This document shows, piece by piece, positions 18,385 to 26,671 of a stretch of DNA of 64,000 nt. The DNA comes from Mycobacterium ahvazicum. GTDB taxonomy: Bacteria > Actinomycetota > Actinomycetes > Mycobacteriales > Mycobacteriaceae. Numbering within the stretch: position 1 is the stretch's first letter; each line of letters begins with the position of its first letter. The notes below the pieces were generated by a model, which made no database searches, was not told where the DNA came from, and saw only the letters and a list, made by a program, of their open reading frames with translations. The position numbers and the translations under genes are program-made. The stretch is from the NCBI RefSeq assembly GCF_900176255.2, contig NZ_FXEG02000003.1, forward strand, positions 1,364,001-1,428,000, given 5' to 3'.

Positions 18385-20445
18385 ATGCCGGATTTTGCTC
18401 TTTTGCCGCCGGAGATAAACTCCGGCCTGATGTACACGGGCCCCGGTTCGGGGCCGCTGCTCGCTGCCGCCGCGAGCTGGGACGTGGTGGCCGGGCAATT
18501 GGAGTCGACTGCCGGCGGCTGGTCTTCGGCGGTCTCGGGTCTGACCCTGACCTGGTTTGGCCCGTCGTCGATGCGGATGGCCGCGGCAGCCGCCCCTTAC
18601 CTGGCGTGGCTACACGCCACTGCCGCCCAGGCCGCGCAAACCTCGGCGCGGGCGTATGCGGCGGTGGCTTCCTACGAAGCCGCGTACGCGATGACGGTGC
18701 CCCCGCCGGTGATCGCGGCCAACCGTACGCTGCTGATGGCGTTGATCGCGACCAACTTTTTCGGGCAGAACACCCCGGCGATCGCGGCCTGCGAAGCCCA
18801 GTACATGGCGATGTGGGCTCAGGACGCCGCCGCGATGTACGGCTACGCCGCAGCCGCCGAATCCGCCGGCACGCTGCAACCGTTCGACGAGCCGCCACAG
18901 ACCACTAAGTCCGACCGTCAGCTCGACCAGGCTCGCGCGCAGGCCCAACGCGGCGGCCGGGGCGGGAACTGGTGGAATCACTGCGGCGACGGCACCCACG
19001 AGACCAGCCCGACCACCATCGGGCCCGGCGCCGCCAATACCGCCGGCTCCGAGGGCGCGACGGTCGTCGTCAACGAGGGCACCGTCACGATCGGCCCGGG
19101 CTCGCCCTTCACCGCCACCCAAGGTTCGGTCACCGCCGGCGCCGACGGCGCCGTTCTCACCTACCCCGAGTTCAAGCCGATCATCCTCGGGCCCTTCGAA
19201 TCTGCGTCCTTCCCCCGCTTCATCGGCACCAACATCACCGTCTCCTCCGGCTCCGTCACCGTCGGCCCCGGTTCCACTGTCACCCTCGGCCCCAGCGGTT
19301 CGCTGACCGGTGGCCTTCAGGGCGCCACAGTTACCGTCACCTCTGGCACCATCACCCCGGTCGCGCCGGTGACACCGGCAACCACCGCGACGCCGGCCGC
19401 GGCGGCCCCGGCGGCGACCACAACATCAACGGCCCCGGCGACATCGACGTCGGCGACGACGTCCTCATCGACGGCTGGGACAACGTCGTCATCGGGGACG
19501 ACGTCGGGGACGACGTCCGGGACGACGGCGGCGCCCGCGGAGCAGGTCCCGGGGGTCCAGCCGCAGTCAGTGCCGGCCGCTCAGCCACAGGCGGTGCTGC
19601 AGGCGGCACCGGCGTTGGCGCCGCCACAGGCCGTACCGGGGATAACTGGGCCGCTCGTAGTTCCCGGGGGTGCGGGCGGCGGCGTGGTGCCGGCGATGCC
19701 GGCGGCCCCCCTGGGGGATCCGATGCAATTCGTGACGGACGTGCACCAGCCTGCGGGGGCTGCGCCGGACCTGGCCCTCGGGGACCAGGTGGGCTGGCAG
19801 CCGTTCGTGCACACCGATCGGGTTGCGCTGACTTCGGGTGCGACGCTATTGGGCGCCGGGGGCGGCGGCGGCCTCACCGCATTCGTCAACACCAAACCCA
19901 CATTTTATCGCGGCGAAACTGTCGTAACCAAAATTCAGCATGAAGCTTTGGTGCGCGATGCGTCGCTTCGATTCGCGAAAAGCTTGGATATGGTACAGGC
20001 CGGGATTAGTTCGTTGTCGACGTTGAATTTATCCGCCGGCCTTGACGAATTAGTGTCGTCAAATGACGCTGTCAGAAACCTCTTCGGGCAGGTACAAGCC
20101 GGCGCGGCCGCGCCAACCGCCGATCAGGCGCTCAAACTCCTCGCGGGCGCAGCGGAATCGACTACCACACTTGACCAAATCGCAACCGCCACCTTCAGCG
20201 CGGCGCTGGGCGCGGCACCTCAAATGGCTGATCTGAACAGCCTGATGACCGAAATGAAGTTCATAATGCCTCGCGATGTTTTGCTAAAAGCTCAATACGC
20301 CGCGATCGCAACGCTTTTTGCGGCCCATGTTTCCGAAGCCGATACACCGACCAGCAACTGGAGCCAGGTCTCGAGTGCAGCCGTCGCGGACTTTATCGAC
20401 GCGGTACGAAGCGATTTCGGTTTGGACCCAATGGCGTCGAGCTAA
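18385..20445 (+). CDS. PPE-family protein with a novel C-terminal domain
   Basis: The product has 686 residues. Residues 1-180 are a PPE domain (MPDFALLPPEINSGLMYTGPG, WFGPSS near residue 54, then ATAAQAAQTSARAYAAVASYE), the ESX secretion-targeting fold. About 215-330 is a Gly/Thr/Ser beta-type repeat region (GTVTIGPGSPFTA, GSVTVGPGSTVTLGPSGSL). About 330-460 is low-complexity Ala/Thr/Ser/Pro. Residues 476-686 form a separate helical domain also found as the next gene. There is no PE partner gene adjacent. The protein does not fit the SVP, PPW or MPTR C-terminal classes. It is expected on the cell surface or secreted, by family. Confidence 0.9.
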   Translation: MPDFALLPPEINSGLMYTGPGSGPLLAAAASWDVVAGQLESTAGGWSSAVSGLTLTWFGPSSMRMAAAAAPYLAWLHATAAQAAQTSARAYAAVASYEAAYAMTVPPPVIAANRTLLMALIATNFFGQNTPAIAACEAQYMAMWAQDAAAMYGYAAAAESAGTLQPFDEPPQTTKSDRQLDQARAQAQRGGRGGNWWNHCGDGTHETSPTTIGPGAANTAGSEGATVVVNEGTVTIGPGSPFTATQGSVTAGADGAVLTYPEFKPIILGPFESASFPRFIGTNITVSSGSVTVGPGSTVTLGPSGSLTGGLQGATVTVTSGTITPVAPVTPATTATPAAAAPAATTTSTAPATSTSATTSSSTAGTTSSSGTTSGTTSGTTAAPAEQVPGVQPQSVPAAQPQAVLQAAPALAPPQAVPGITGPLVVPGGAGGGVVPAMPAAPLGDPMQFVTDVHQPAGAAPDLALGDQVGWQPFVHTDRVALTSGATLLGAGGGGGLTAFVNTKPTFYRGETVVTKIQHEALVRDASLRFAKSLDMVQAGISSLSTLNLSAGLDELVSSNDAVRNLFGQVQAGAAAPTADQALKLLAGAAESTTTLDQIATATFSAALGAAPQMADLNSLMTEMKFIMPRDVLLKAQYAAIATLFAAHVSEADTPTSNWSQVSSAAVADFIDAVRSDFGLDPMASS

Positions 20446-20470
20446 AATTCTCAAGGGATAGGATTCGCAT

Positions 20471-21109
20471 ATGCACATGGATCAAGCTGTACTCACTTCG
20501 CTTGCGACGTTGCTTGGCGCCGGCGTTGGCGGCTTTACGACGTTCATGTCATCCAAAGCCGCGTTTCACCGAGGCGAAACCCTGGAGACCAAGCGGCAGC
20601 ACGACTCTTTGATGCGCGATGTGTCGGTTCGCTTCGTGAAAACTTTGGACATCGTGCAGGGCGAGGTTAGTTCGTCGAAGTTCAAGGGATTATCTGCGGA
20701 ATTCGATGAGCTGGTGTCGTCCAATCAAGAGGTCAAGCACCTCGTCGAGCAGGGAACCGGCGGCGCGGCCACGGCCACAGCGTCTCCCGCCCTCGAGCTG
20801 CTCTCGCACGCAACGGAACCGACTCCCTCCATCGCTGAGCAAATTGCGGCCCCCACGTTCCGCGCGGCACTCGTCGCGACGCCTTCAATGGTTGACTTGA
20901 ACAGCGTTATGGCGGAAATGAAGTTGATAATGCCCAACGACATTCTGCAAAAAGCCCAATACGCCGCGATCCTCACGCTTTTTGCGGCCCTTATCTCCGA
21001 GGTCGGCGCACCGTCGAATAACTGGAACCAGGCCTCGAGCGCGGCCGTCAGTGACTTTGTCGAGGCCGTACGAACCGATTTCGGTCTCGACCCGATCGCG
21101 TTGACCTAA
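20471..21109 (+). CDS. Stand-alone paralogue of the PPE protein's C-terminal domain
   Basis: The 212-residue product is clearly homologous along its length to residues 476-686 of the upstream PPE protein. Shared blocks include TLLGAG, RGET, DELVSSN, KAQYAAI, TLFAA, SSAAV, DFGLDP. It has a short N-terminal hydrophobic segment (VLTSLATLLGAGVGGFTTFM) followed by charged helices, which suggests a membrane-anchored protein with a cytoplasmic or periplasmic helical body. It starts 25 bp after the PPE stop with a GGGATAGG upstream, so the two are probably co-transcribed. No known domain was recognised. Function unknown; partner or anchor of the PPE protein is a guess. Confidence 0.8.
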   Translation: MHMDQAVLTSLATLLGAGVGGFTTFMSSKAAFHRGETLETKRQHDSLMRDVSVRFVKTLDIVQGEVSSSKFKGLSAEFDELVSSNQEVKHLVEQGTGGAATATASPALELLSHATEPTPSIAEQIAAPTFRAALVATPSMVDLNSVMAEMKLIMPNDILQKAQYAAILTLFAALISEVGAPSNNWNQASSAAVSDFVEAVRTDFGLDPIALT

Positions 21110-21184
21110 GACGCCCGCAGGGAGTCGACCAGCCGCTCGATTACCGCGCCCCGAAGCGCGTCCGCGATGTGTCAGCATGGGAAC

Positions 21185-21874
21185 GTGAACGCACGCCGGT
21201 TCGCTTACGCGCTGGGTGCCGCAATGGTGACGACCTGGGCCGCGCTGAACGCACCCCAGGTGATCGCCCCCGCATCCGCCGTCACCTGCCCCGACATCGA
21301 AGTGACCTTCGCACGCGCCACCAACGAGGCACCCGGTGTCGGCGTGGTCGGCCAGCAGTTCATCGATGCACTGCGCCCGCAGGTCGGCGGCCGGTCCCTC
21401 CGGGTGTATGCCGTCAACTACCTCGCCGGCGAGGATTTCGCTCCGTCGGCATCCGCCGGCGGCAGCGATGTACACGCTCACGTTCAGTCGATGGTCGCGA
21501 CCTGTCCCGGCACCAAGCTCGTGCTCGGCGGATATTCCCTGGGTGCCATGGCGATCGACGAGGCCACCATCGCCCGCGCACCGATTGCCGGCTTGATCCC
21601 CGACATCCTGACGGCCGACCAGGCCGACCACGTTGCGGCGCTCGCCTTGTTCGGCAATCCCTCGGACCGGTACCTCGGAGCGCCGGTCAGCGAGGTCAGC
21701 CCCTGGTACGGCGCGAAGGCCGTTGACCTGTGCGCTGCCGGCGACCCGGTGTGCACGCCGGGCGGGGCGCTGGCGCTACCGACACACGACGAACTGTTCT
21801 CGCCAGCGCACCTGTCGTACGCGCAGTCCGGAATGCCCAGTCAGGCCGCGACTTTCGTGGCACACCAGCTCTGA
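21185..21874 (+). CDS. Secreted cutinase-family esterase
   Basis: The 229-residue product has a typical signal peptide (RRFAYALGAAMVTTWAALN, cleavage after the ASA near residue 33). The cutinase fold follows: ARATNEAPGVGVVGQQF, the nucleophile in LVLGGYSLGAMAID, an Asp-Cys pair in LCAAGDPVCTPGG and a catalytic His in SPAHLSY. Members hydrolyse lipid esters or phospholipids outside the cell. A GTG at 21185 was chosen; an ATG at 21167 would add six residues before the basic N-region. It sits alone, 58-75 bp after the paralogue gene depending on the start. Confidence 0.88.
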   Translation: MNARRFAYALGAAMVTTWAALNAPQVIAPASAVTCPDIEVTFARATNEAPGVGVVGQQFIDALRPQVGGRSLRVYAVNYLAGEDFAPSASAGGSDVHAHVQSMVATCPGTKLVLGGYSLGAMAIDEATIARAPIAGLIPDILTADQADHVAALALFGNPSDRYLGAPVSEVSPWYGAKAVDLCAAGDPVCTPGGALALPTHDELFSPAHLSYAQSGMPSQAATFVAHQL

Positions 21875-21920
21875 CACCGCGCCTTTCCCTTCGCGTCGCC
21901 GATGAGGCACAATCGCGCTG

Positions 21921-23022
21921 GTGACGACTCCGCGAGGACCCTCGGGCGGCGAACCGCCGGAACGGGCTCGTCCGCCCATACCGGGCGGACCCGCCAATCG
22001 ACCGGCGCCCCAGCGGCCTCAGGTTCCCGGCCCGCCGTCGGAATCAGAAACTCGCCGCATCCCCCTGCGCGACGTTCCGCAAGATCCACCCACCGTGCAC
22101 GCCGCGCGGCCGCTGCCACCAACTCAGGGTCAGCCCCCACGGGGTGGGCCACCGCGGCCACCGGGCCCGCCGCCGCAGGGGCGGCCGCCCTCAGCCCGCT
22201 CCGCCACCCCAGCAGGAAGCTGCCACCACCAGACTGCCCACATTCACGCCGCCAGAAGACGCACCGCCGGCCAAGAGGCGGGGGTTGCCGCGCAGGCGGA
22301 AGTGGTCTCTTGCCGCGATCCTCGGCGTGGTGGCCGCCGTCGTGGCCGCCGCCCTGATCGGCGGCGAGTTGTATGCCCGGCACGAGGCCAGCAGCAGGGT
22401 GGCAAACGCGGTGCAATGCGAGGTCCAAGACAGCGCAGCTGTCTCCTTCGCCACCGCGCCGCCGGTGCTCTGGCAATACCTCACCAAGCACTACCCCGAC
22501 ATCGCCGTCCAGACCGCGGGTAACCAGGTCCGCAGCGTCAAGGGCATGAAGGTGAGCATCGACATCCGCAATATCCGGCTGAACCAGGCGAACAACTCCG
22601 CGGGCACGATCGAGTCCTTGAAGGGCACCATCACCTGGTCCACAGATGGCATCAAGCAGTCGATCCAGGACGCCATCCCGACGATTGGCAGCCTTGTCAC
22701 GGGCGAGGTGACCACCAACCCCGGTGATGGCACCGTCTCGCTGAAAGGCCTGCTGGACAGTGCCACGGTCAAACCGCAGATCGTGAACAACGGGTTATCG
22801 CTACAGGTGGTCAGCCTGACCGCACTGGGCTCCACGATGTCGACCGATAGCGTGCAGAAGAGCCTGGACGAGCTCACTTCGAAAGCCAACAACTACCCGT
22901 TGGGCATACACGCCGACAACGTCAAGGTGACCGATAGCGGTGTCGAGGCGAGTTTCTCGACGAACAACGCCACTATTCCGGCCGGTGGCGGCAGCCAGGA
23001 CAGCTGTTTCGCCAACTTCTGA
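21921..23022 (+). CDS. DUF2993 membrane-anchored protein, with an apparent frameshift
   Basis: From a GTG at 21921 one frame encodes a Pro-rich N-terminus (MTTPRGPSGGEPPERARP to about GPPPQGRPP). At roughly 22178-22192, inside a G/C run, the coding sense moves by +1 into the frame that ends at 23022. That second frame has a basic stretch RRGLPRRRKW, one membrane segment (AAILGVVAAVVAAALIGGEL) and the DUF2993 domain (LWQYLTKHYPDIAVQT, VKGMKVSIDIRNIRL). Rejoined, the protein is about 366 residues. DUF2993 proteins act in the periplasm on lipids or lipoglycans (LmeA is one). The frameshift may be real or a sequencing error; otherwise translation could begin at 22144. Confidence 0.75.
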
Positions 23023-23063
23023 CCGCAATAGGCAAAGCCGTTGGCGGACAGCCAGTTTCAAGA

Positions 23064-23333
23064 TTATGGTCGGCCGGTGCGTTCGCGGTGCTTGCAGCCC
23101 GGCCAGCAGCAGGGTCGGCGCTGGCCTTCTTCCAGCTCCTCCTGGGTACGGCGAATGCGGCGCTCCCGGGTCGCCTGTTGCTTGGCGTCCTCGACCCAGC
23201 AGATGAACTCGTTGCGCGCCAGGGGCGTGATGTCGCGCCACGCCGCTAGTGCGGTCGAGTTCGCGGTCAATGCCTCGCGCAGATCCGCGGGCAGCTTGTG
23301 CACCACCCCACCGGGCACCTGGTTGCCGCTCAC
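23064..23333 (-). CDS. YdeI/OmpD-associated-type small protein
   Basis: The 89-residue product has the C-terminal helical block of the YdeI/OmpD-associated family: LPADLREALTANSTALAAW, then LARNEFICWVEDAKQQATRE, RRIRRTQEELEEG and a Cys-rich end CCWPGCKH. Short versions like this are common in actinobacteria. It is cytoplasmic, with no signal peptide. It is convergent with the DUF2993 gene, 41 bp apart. The biological role is not established. Confidence 0.75.
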   Translation of the reverse strand: MSGNQVPGGVVHKLPADLREALTANSTALAAWRDITPLARNEFICWVEDAKQQATRERRIRRTQEELEEGQRRPCCWPGCKHRERTGRP

Positions 23334-23352
23334 CCGGCCAGATTAGCGACGA

Positions 23353-23595
23353 TCACGACCCCGGGGTGTACTGCCACACCAGTCCGTGATTCCCGTTCGC
23401 CATCCGCTCGCACTGCATCATGTGTCCGTCCGCGTCGCGCATCGTCGCGTACCGCAGGGAACACTGCTGATCGTGCAGCGGCGGGTTGGCGTGTGCGACA
23501 CCGAGACCGAGCGCGAGTAAACCCAGCACTATCGCCGCGAAGACCGCCCAGCGGATCGCCTGGGATTTGGTGCTGATGATCGTCGTAGTGCTCAT
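23353..23595 (-). CDS. Small secreted or membrane-anchored protein
   Basis: The 80-residue product starts from the ATG at 23595, with a GAGGGGG upstream. The longer frame to 23691 begins in non-coding sequence. Residues 15-36 form a hydrophobic signal or anchor (WAVFAAIVLGLLALGLGVAHA) with a plausible AHA cleavage site. The mature part is about 45 residues with two Cys (QQCSLRYATMRDADGHMMQCE), which could form a disulphide. It lies 19 bp upstream of the YdeI-like gene on the same strand. Function unknown. Confidence 0.65.
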   Translation of the reverse strand: MSTTTIISTKSQAIRWAVFAAIVLGLLALGLGVAHANPPLHDQQCSLRYATMRDADGHMMQCERMANGNHGLVWQYTPGS

Positions 23596-23736
23596 GGATA
23601 CCCCCTCGTCGTGGTGCCGCTCACTGGTGTTTCCAGGATCGGCAGCCAGGCTTGCGGGATCCTCTACGAATTCTTGAAGCGGCGGCCCCAAGTACCCTTT
23701 AGCTCGCCGATGACGTCGCCGACCGGAGGTGCCCCG

Positions 23737-24507
23737 ATGGCCCAGTCCGATTCCGTCCTGTTCAGCGTGGCCAATCGCGTCGCACTGATCACCGTCAACG
23801 ACCCCGACCGGCGCAACGCGCTGACCGGCGAGAGCTCAGCCCAGCTGCGCGCCGCGGTCGAGCGGGCCGAAGCCGATCCGGAGGTGCACGCGATCGTGGT
23901 CACCGGGGCGGGCAAGGCGTTTTGCGCCGGCGCGGACCTGGGTGCCCTGGGCGCCGCGGGCGCCGGAGCCGCGGAATCGGGACTGCAGCAGCTGTATGAC
24001 GGCTTCATGGCCCTGAGCAGTTGCACGCTGCCGACCATCGCCGCGGTGAACGGCCCCGCGGTCGGTGCGGGCCTGAACCTGGCCCTGGCCGCCGACGTGC
24101 GCATCGCCGGGCCCGGCGCCCTGTTCGATCCCCGATTCCAGAAGCTGGGGTTGCACCCCGGCGGCGGTGCGACCTGGATGCTGCAGCGGGCGGTGGGCCC
24201 GCAAGTCGCCCGCGCGGCCCTGCTGTTCGGCATGCGCTTCGACGCCGAATCCGCCGTGCGGCGCGGGTTGGCGCTCAGCGTCGCCGACGATCCCGTCGCT
24301 GCGGCATTGAAGCTTGCCGCCGGGCCCGCGTCCGCTCCGCGCCAGGTGGTGCTGGCGACCAAGGCCAGCATGCGTGCCACTGCTAGTCCGGGATCGCTGG
24401 ACAACGACGACCACGAATTCGCGATGCGCACCGAACTGGGGCCGCAGGTGTCGTCGATCCAGTCGCCGGAGTTCGCCGACCGGCTCGCCGCTGCCCAGCG
24501 TAGGTAA
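23737..24507 (+). CDS. echA14: Enoyl-CoA hydratase family protein EchA14
   Basis: The 256-residue crotonase-fold protein starts from the ATG at 23737, with GGAGGT 6 bases upstream. It has the oxyanion-hole region VVTGAGKAFCAGADLGAL and the second loop NGPAVGAGLNLALAADVRI, followed by FDPRFQKLGLHPGGGATWML. It should hydrate or isomerise an enoyl-CoA in the cytoplasm. In M. tuberculosis Rv2486 lies directly after lipQ; here about 9 kb of IS, PPE and other genes separate them. Confidence 0.9.
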   Translation: MAQSDSVLFSVANRVALITVNDPDRRNALTGESSAQLRAAVERAEADPEVHAIVVTGAGKAFCAGADLGALGAAGAGAAESGLQQLYDGFMALSSCTLPTIAAVNGPAVGAGLNLALAADVRIAGPGALFDPRFQKLGLHPGGGATWMLQRAVGPQVARAALLFGMRFDAESAVRRGLALSVADDPVAAALKLAAGPASAPRQVVLATKASMRATASPGSLDNDDHEFAMRTELGPQVSSIQSPEFADRLAAAQRR

Positions 24508-24510
24508 GTC

Positions 24511-25410
24511 TTAAGCCGCGGGTTCGCTCGCGAGGGTCTCGGGCTGCGCCTTCACGCGAAACGCGGGGTCCAGCAGGCGTACCGCCCCGATGAACGTCAG
24601 GGCCATCAGCGGCGAGAGAGCGCCGTAAATCGCCACCGGCGTTGCCATTTCGACGCTGTTGAGCAGTTGCGGGCTGAGCGCCACGCCGAGGGCCACCACG
24701 GTGTTGTGCAGACCGATCTCCAGGCTGATCGCAATGGCCTGCGGCGGACCCAGGCGCATCAACCGCGGCACCAGATAGCCGACGGTGAGGCTGACCGCGC
24801 AGAAGGACACGACCGCCGCGCTCACCACACCGAAGTTGTGCAACAGCGTCGTCTCGCCTTGGGCGATCGCCCCGCCGATCGCGACGATCAGCAGCAGTAC
24901 CGCGACGACCTTGACAGGCGTTTTCAATCGACGCGCCAGCTCGGGGAAGCGGTGGCGTATCGCAATACCGATCGCGGTGGGGATGAGCACCAGCGCGAAC
25001 ACCGTGACGAACTTGTCCAGCTGTAGCGGGATGAAGCGTCCCTCGCCGAGAAACCAGGTCATCGATGCGGCCAGGATGGCCGGAAGGGCCACGATCGACA
25101 GCGCGGCGTTGATCGCGGCCAGGGTCAGGTTGAGCGCCAGGTCCCCGTTGAACAGGTGACTGACGATATTCGCCATCGTCCCGCCGGGCGTGGCGGCCAT
25201 CAGCATCAGGCCGACCGCCAGATGTGGCTCCAGATGGAAGGCTTCGGCGATCAGCAGGCACAGACTCGGCAGCAGCAGGGACTGGCAGATCAGCGCCACC
25301 GCCAGCGGTCGCCGCATCGTGGCGGCCCGCTTGAAGTCGTCCACGGTCAGGGTCAGCCCGAGGGCGAGCATGACCACCGCGATGACCAACGGAAAGTACT
25401 GGTTGCCCAT
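24511..25410 (-). CDS. Bile acid:sodium symporter (BASS) family transporter
   Basis: The 299-residue product has about nine hydrophobic segments. Family signatures include the LTVDDFKRA region at the N-terminus, LMLMAATPGGTMANIVSHL (the crossover sodium-binding segment) and ISLEIGLHNTVVALGVAL. Members import organic anions such as bile acids, pantoate or keto acids with Na+. It is convergent with echA14, 3 bp away. The substrate cannot be read from the sequence. Confidence 0.88.
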   Translation of the reverse strand: MGNQYFPLVIAVVMLALGLTLTVDDFKRAATMRRPLAVALICQSLLLPSLCLLIAEAFHLEPHLAVGLMLMAATPGGTMANIVSHLFNGDLALNLTLAAINAALSIVALPAILAASMTWFLGEGRFIPLQLDKFVTVFALVLIPTAIGIAIRHRFPELARRLKTPVKVVAVLLLIVAIGGAIAQGETTLLHNFGVVSAAVVSFCAVSLTVGYLVPRLMRLGPPQAIAISLEIGLHNTVVALGVALSPQLLNSVEMATPVAIYGALSPLMALTFIGAVRLLDPAFRVKAQPETLASEPAA

Positions 25411-25547
25411 AACACTCCACGGTGTCGTTGCGCGGGAGCCGTCGGTTTGAACGGCGCAATTAGTTAGCTTGCCTTAGACAGCAGCTATCCGCGCGGCAGG
25501 CAACCCCCTGATCGCGGGCGTCCCCCGGGTGCATCGTGCGGTGATAG

Positions 25548-25587
25548 CTCAGATCCCCTGAAACCCAAGGGTTTCAGGGGATCTGAG
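25548..25587. terminator. 40-bp perfect palindrome (19-bp stem, AA centre)
   Basis: CTCAGATCCCCTGAAACCC is followed by AA and then its exact reverse complement. The stem is perfect over 19 bp. No T-run follows on either strand, so it is not a canonical intrinsic terminator. It lies 10 bp after the stop of the secreted-protein gene (25598) and upstream of the BASS gene start (25410), so it may end transcription of the former or bind a regulator. Confidence 0.6.
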
Positions 25588-25597
25588 CGTCGAAATG

Positions 25598-26023
25598 TCA
25601 GGAAGCCGACTTGATCGCGATCTGGTCGACCTGCGTGTACCCGGGCGGGTTGCCGCAGGCTCCCGTCACGTAGGTGTGTGCGGCCGTGCCGGTCAGCGTG
25701 TTGGGATCCCACACTGTGTGAGTGGTCGTGCCGTAGAGGGTGTAACCACCGCCCACGCAATTGACGTTGCTCATCGTGTCCATGACCCATTGACCATCGA
25801 CCAACGTTGCCTGGCTGGCCCCGAGCCCGGCCTTGATCCAGAGGCATCCATTTCCGCAAGAGTTGATCGTCCAGCTGTTGTCTATGCTGTGGCCGCCTGG
25901 CGTCGTCACGGTCTCGGTGTAGCTGCCACTCATGGTCGGTGTGTCAGCCCACGCTGTGCCGGCTGAACCGACAGCGAAACCGGCGCAAATAGCGATTGCG
26001 GCGAAGCCCCGCGCGATGGTCAT
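25598..26023 (-). CDS. Secreted hypothetical protein
   Basis: The 141-residue product starts at one of two adjacent ATGs (26026 or 26023), with GGAAGGAA just upstream. A signal peptide with AWADTP at the cleavage region is clear (MTIARGFAAIAICAGFAVGS). The mature protein of about 115 residues is Thr/Gly-rich and beta-like, with Cys pairs in INSCGNGCLW, NVNCVGGGY and TGACGNPPGY, so disulphides are likely. No catalytic motif was recognised. It resembles small secreted mycobacterial proteins of unknown role. Confidence 0.75.
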   Translation of the reverse strand: MTIARGFAAIAICAGFAVGSAGTAWADTPTMSGSYTETVTTPGGHSIDNSWTINSCGNGCLWIKAGLGASQATLVDGQWVMDTMSNVNCVGGGYTLYGTTTHTVWDPNTLTGTAAHTYVTGACGNPPGYTQVDQIAIKSAS

Positions 26024-26262
26024 CATTCGTTCCTTCCGTGGACCTAAACTTAATGCAGCAAGCAACTGACATGTGCTGGATCAAAGATTACGACAGATTT
26101 GCCGGCTCGGCGTTCGCGAATGTTTCTGCTCTTTTGCAATCTCGTTAAGACACCGAAGGTGCCGCATTAGCGAGTTCCCTACGGCCAAAGATCTTGACAA
26201 CAGCGGAAACAACGCCGTTACACGGGCGACACATGTTGAGGCCCCCGCATTCCGTCAGCGCC

Positions 26263-26350
26263 CTATTTGACCATGTAGCCCGCGTCGACGGGGAGTGAGA
26301 TGCCGGTGATCCGGTGACGATGTAGCAACGGCCGTTGAGTTTGGGATCGG
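26263..26350 (-). pseudogene. Remnant of a short-chain dehydrogenase C-terminus
   Basis: The last codons read ITGISLPVDAGYMVK and stop, which is the standard C-terminal end of SDR enzymes (VTGxxLPVDGGY). Just upstream the matching CYIVTG lies in another frame. The two are offset by a tandem duplication of ATCACCGG near 26303-26320. No other SDR sequence is visible, so only a decayed tail remains. Confidence 0.5.
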
Positions 26351-26379
26351 TAGCGCACCGCGTGTTGTGAACTATCCCC

Positions 26380-26664
26380 ATGATCGCCACTCGGAACCGG
26401 ATCGTCGCGGCGGCATTGCTGAGCAGCGGTGTCGCGGCGGCCGGATTCGGCTTGGCCGCGGGAACTGCTCAGGCACAGCCGAGTCCCGCGCCGCAGGTGT
26501 ATTGGTGCCCCAACCAACCGTGGAATCCGGCGTGGGGCGAGAACAAGTATTGGAACCAGTGCTGGGACACCGAGCATCCGCCGACGTACCCGCCGCCACC
26601 GCCGTCCAAGCAGCCGAATTTCAATTGCGGCCTGTTCTGGTGCCCGGTACCGCCGCACCCGTGA
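26380..26664 (+). CDS. Small secreted Trp/Pro-rich protein
   Basis: The 94-residue product has a signal peptide (RNRIVAAALLSSGVAAAGFG, cleavage after AQA near residue 33). The short mature part is rich in Trp, Pro and Tyr and has four Cys (VYWCPNQPWNP, NQCWDTEHPP, NFNCGLFWCP). A CPxQxW motif also occurs in the small secreted protein at 50440-50733, which suggests one family. The 314-bp gap upstream holds only the SDR remnant. Function unknown. Confidence 0.7.
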   Translation: MIATRNRIVAAALLSSGVAAAGFGLAAGTAQAQPSPAPQVYWCPNQPWNPAWGENKYWNQCWDTEHPPTYPPPPPSKQPNFNCGLFWCPVPPHP

Positions 26665-26671
26665 GTGCCGG

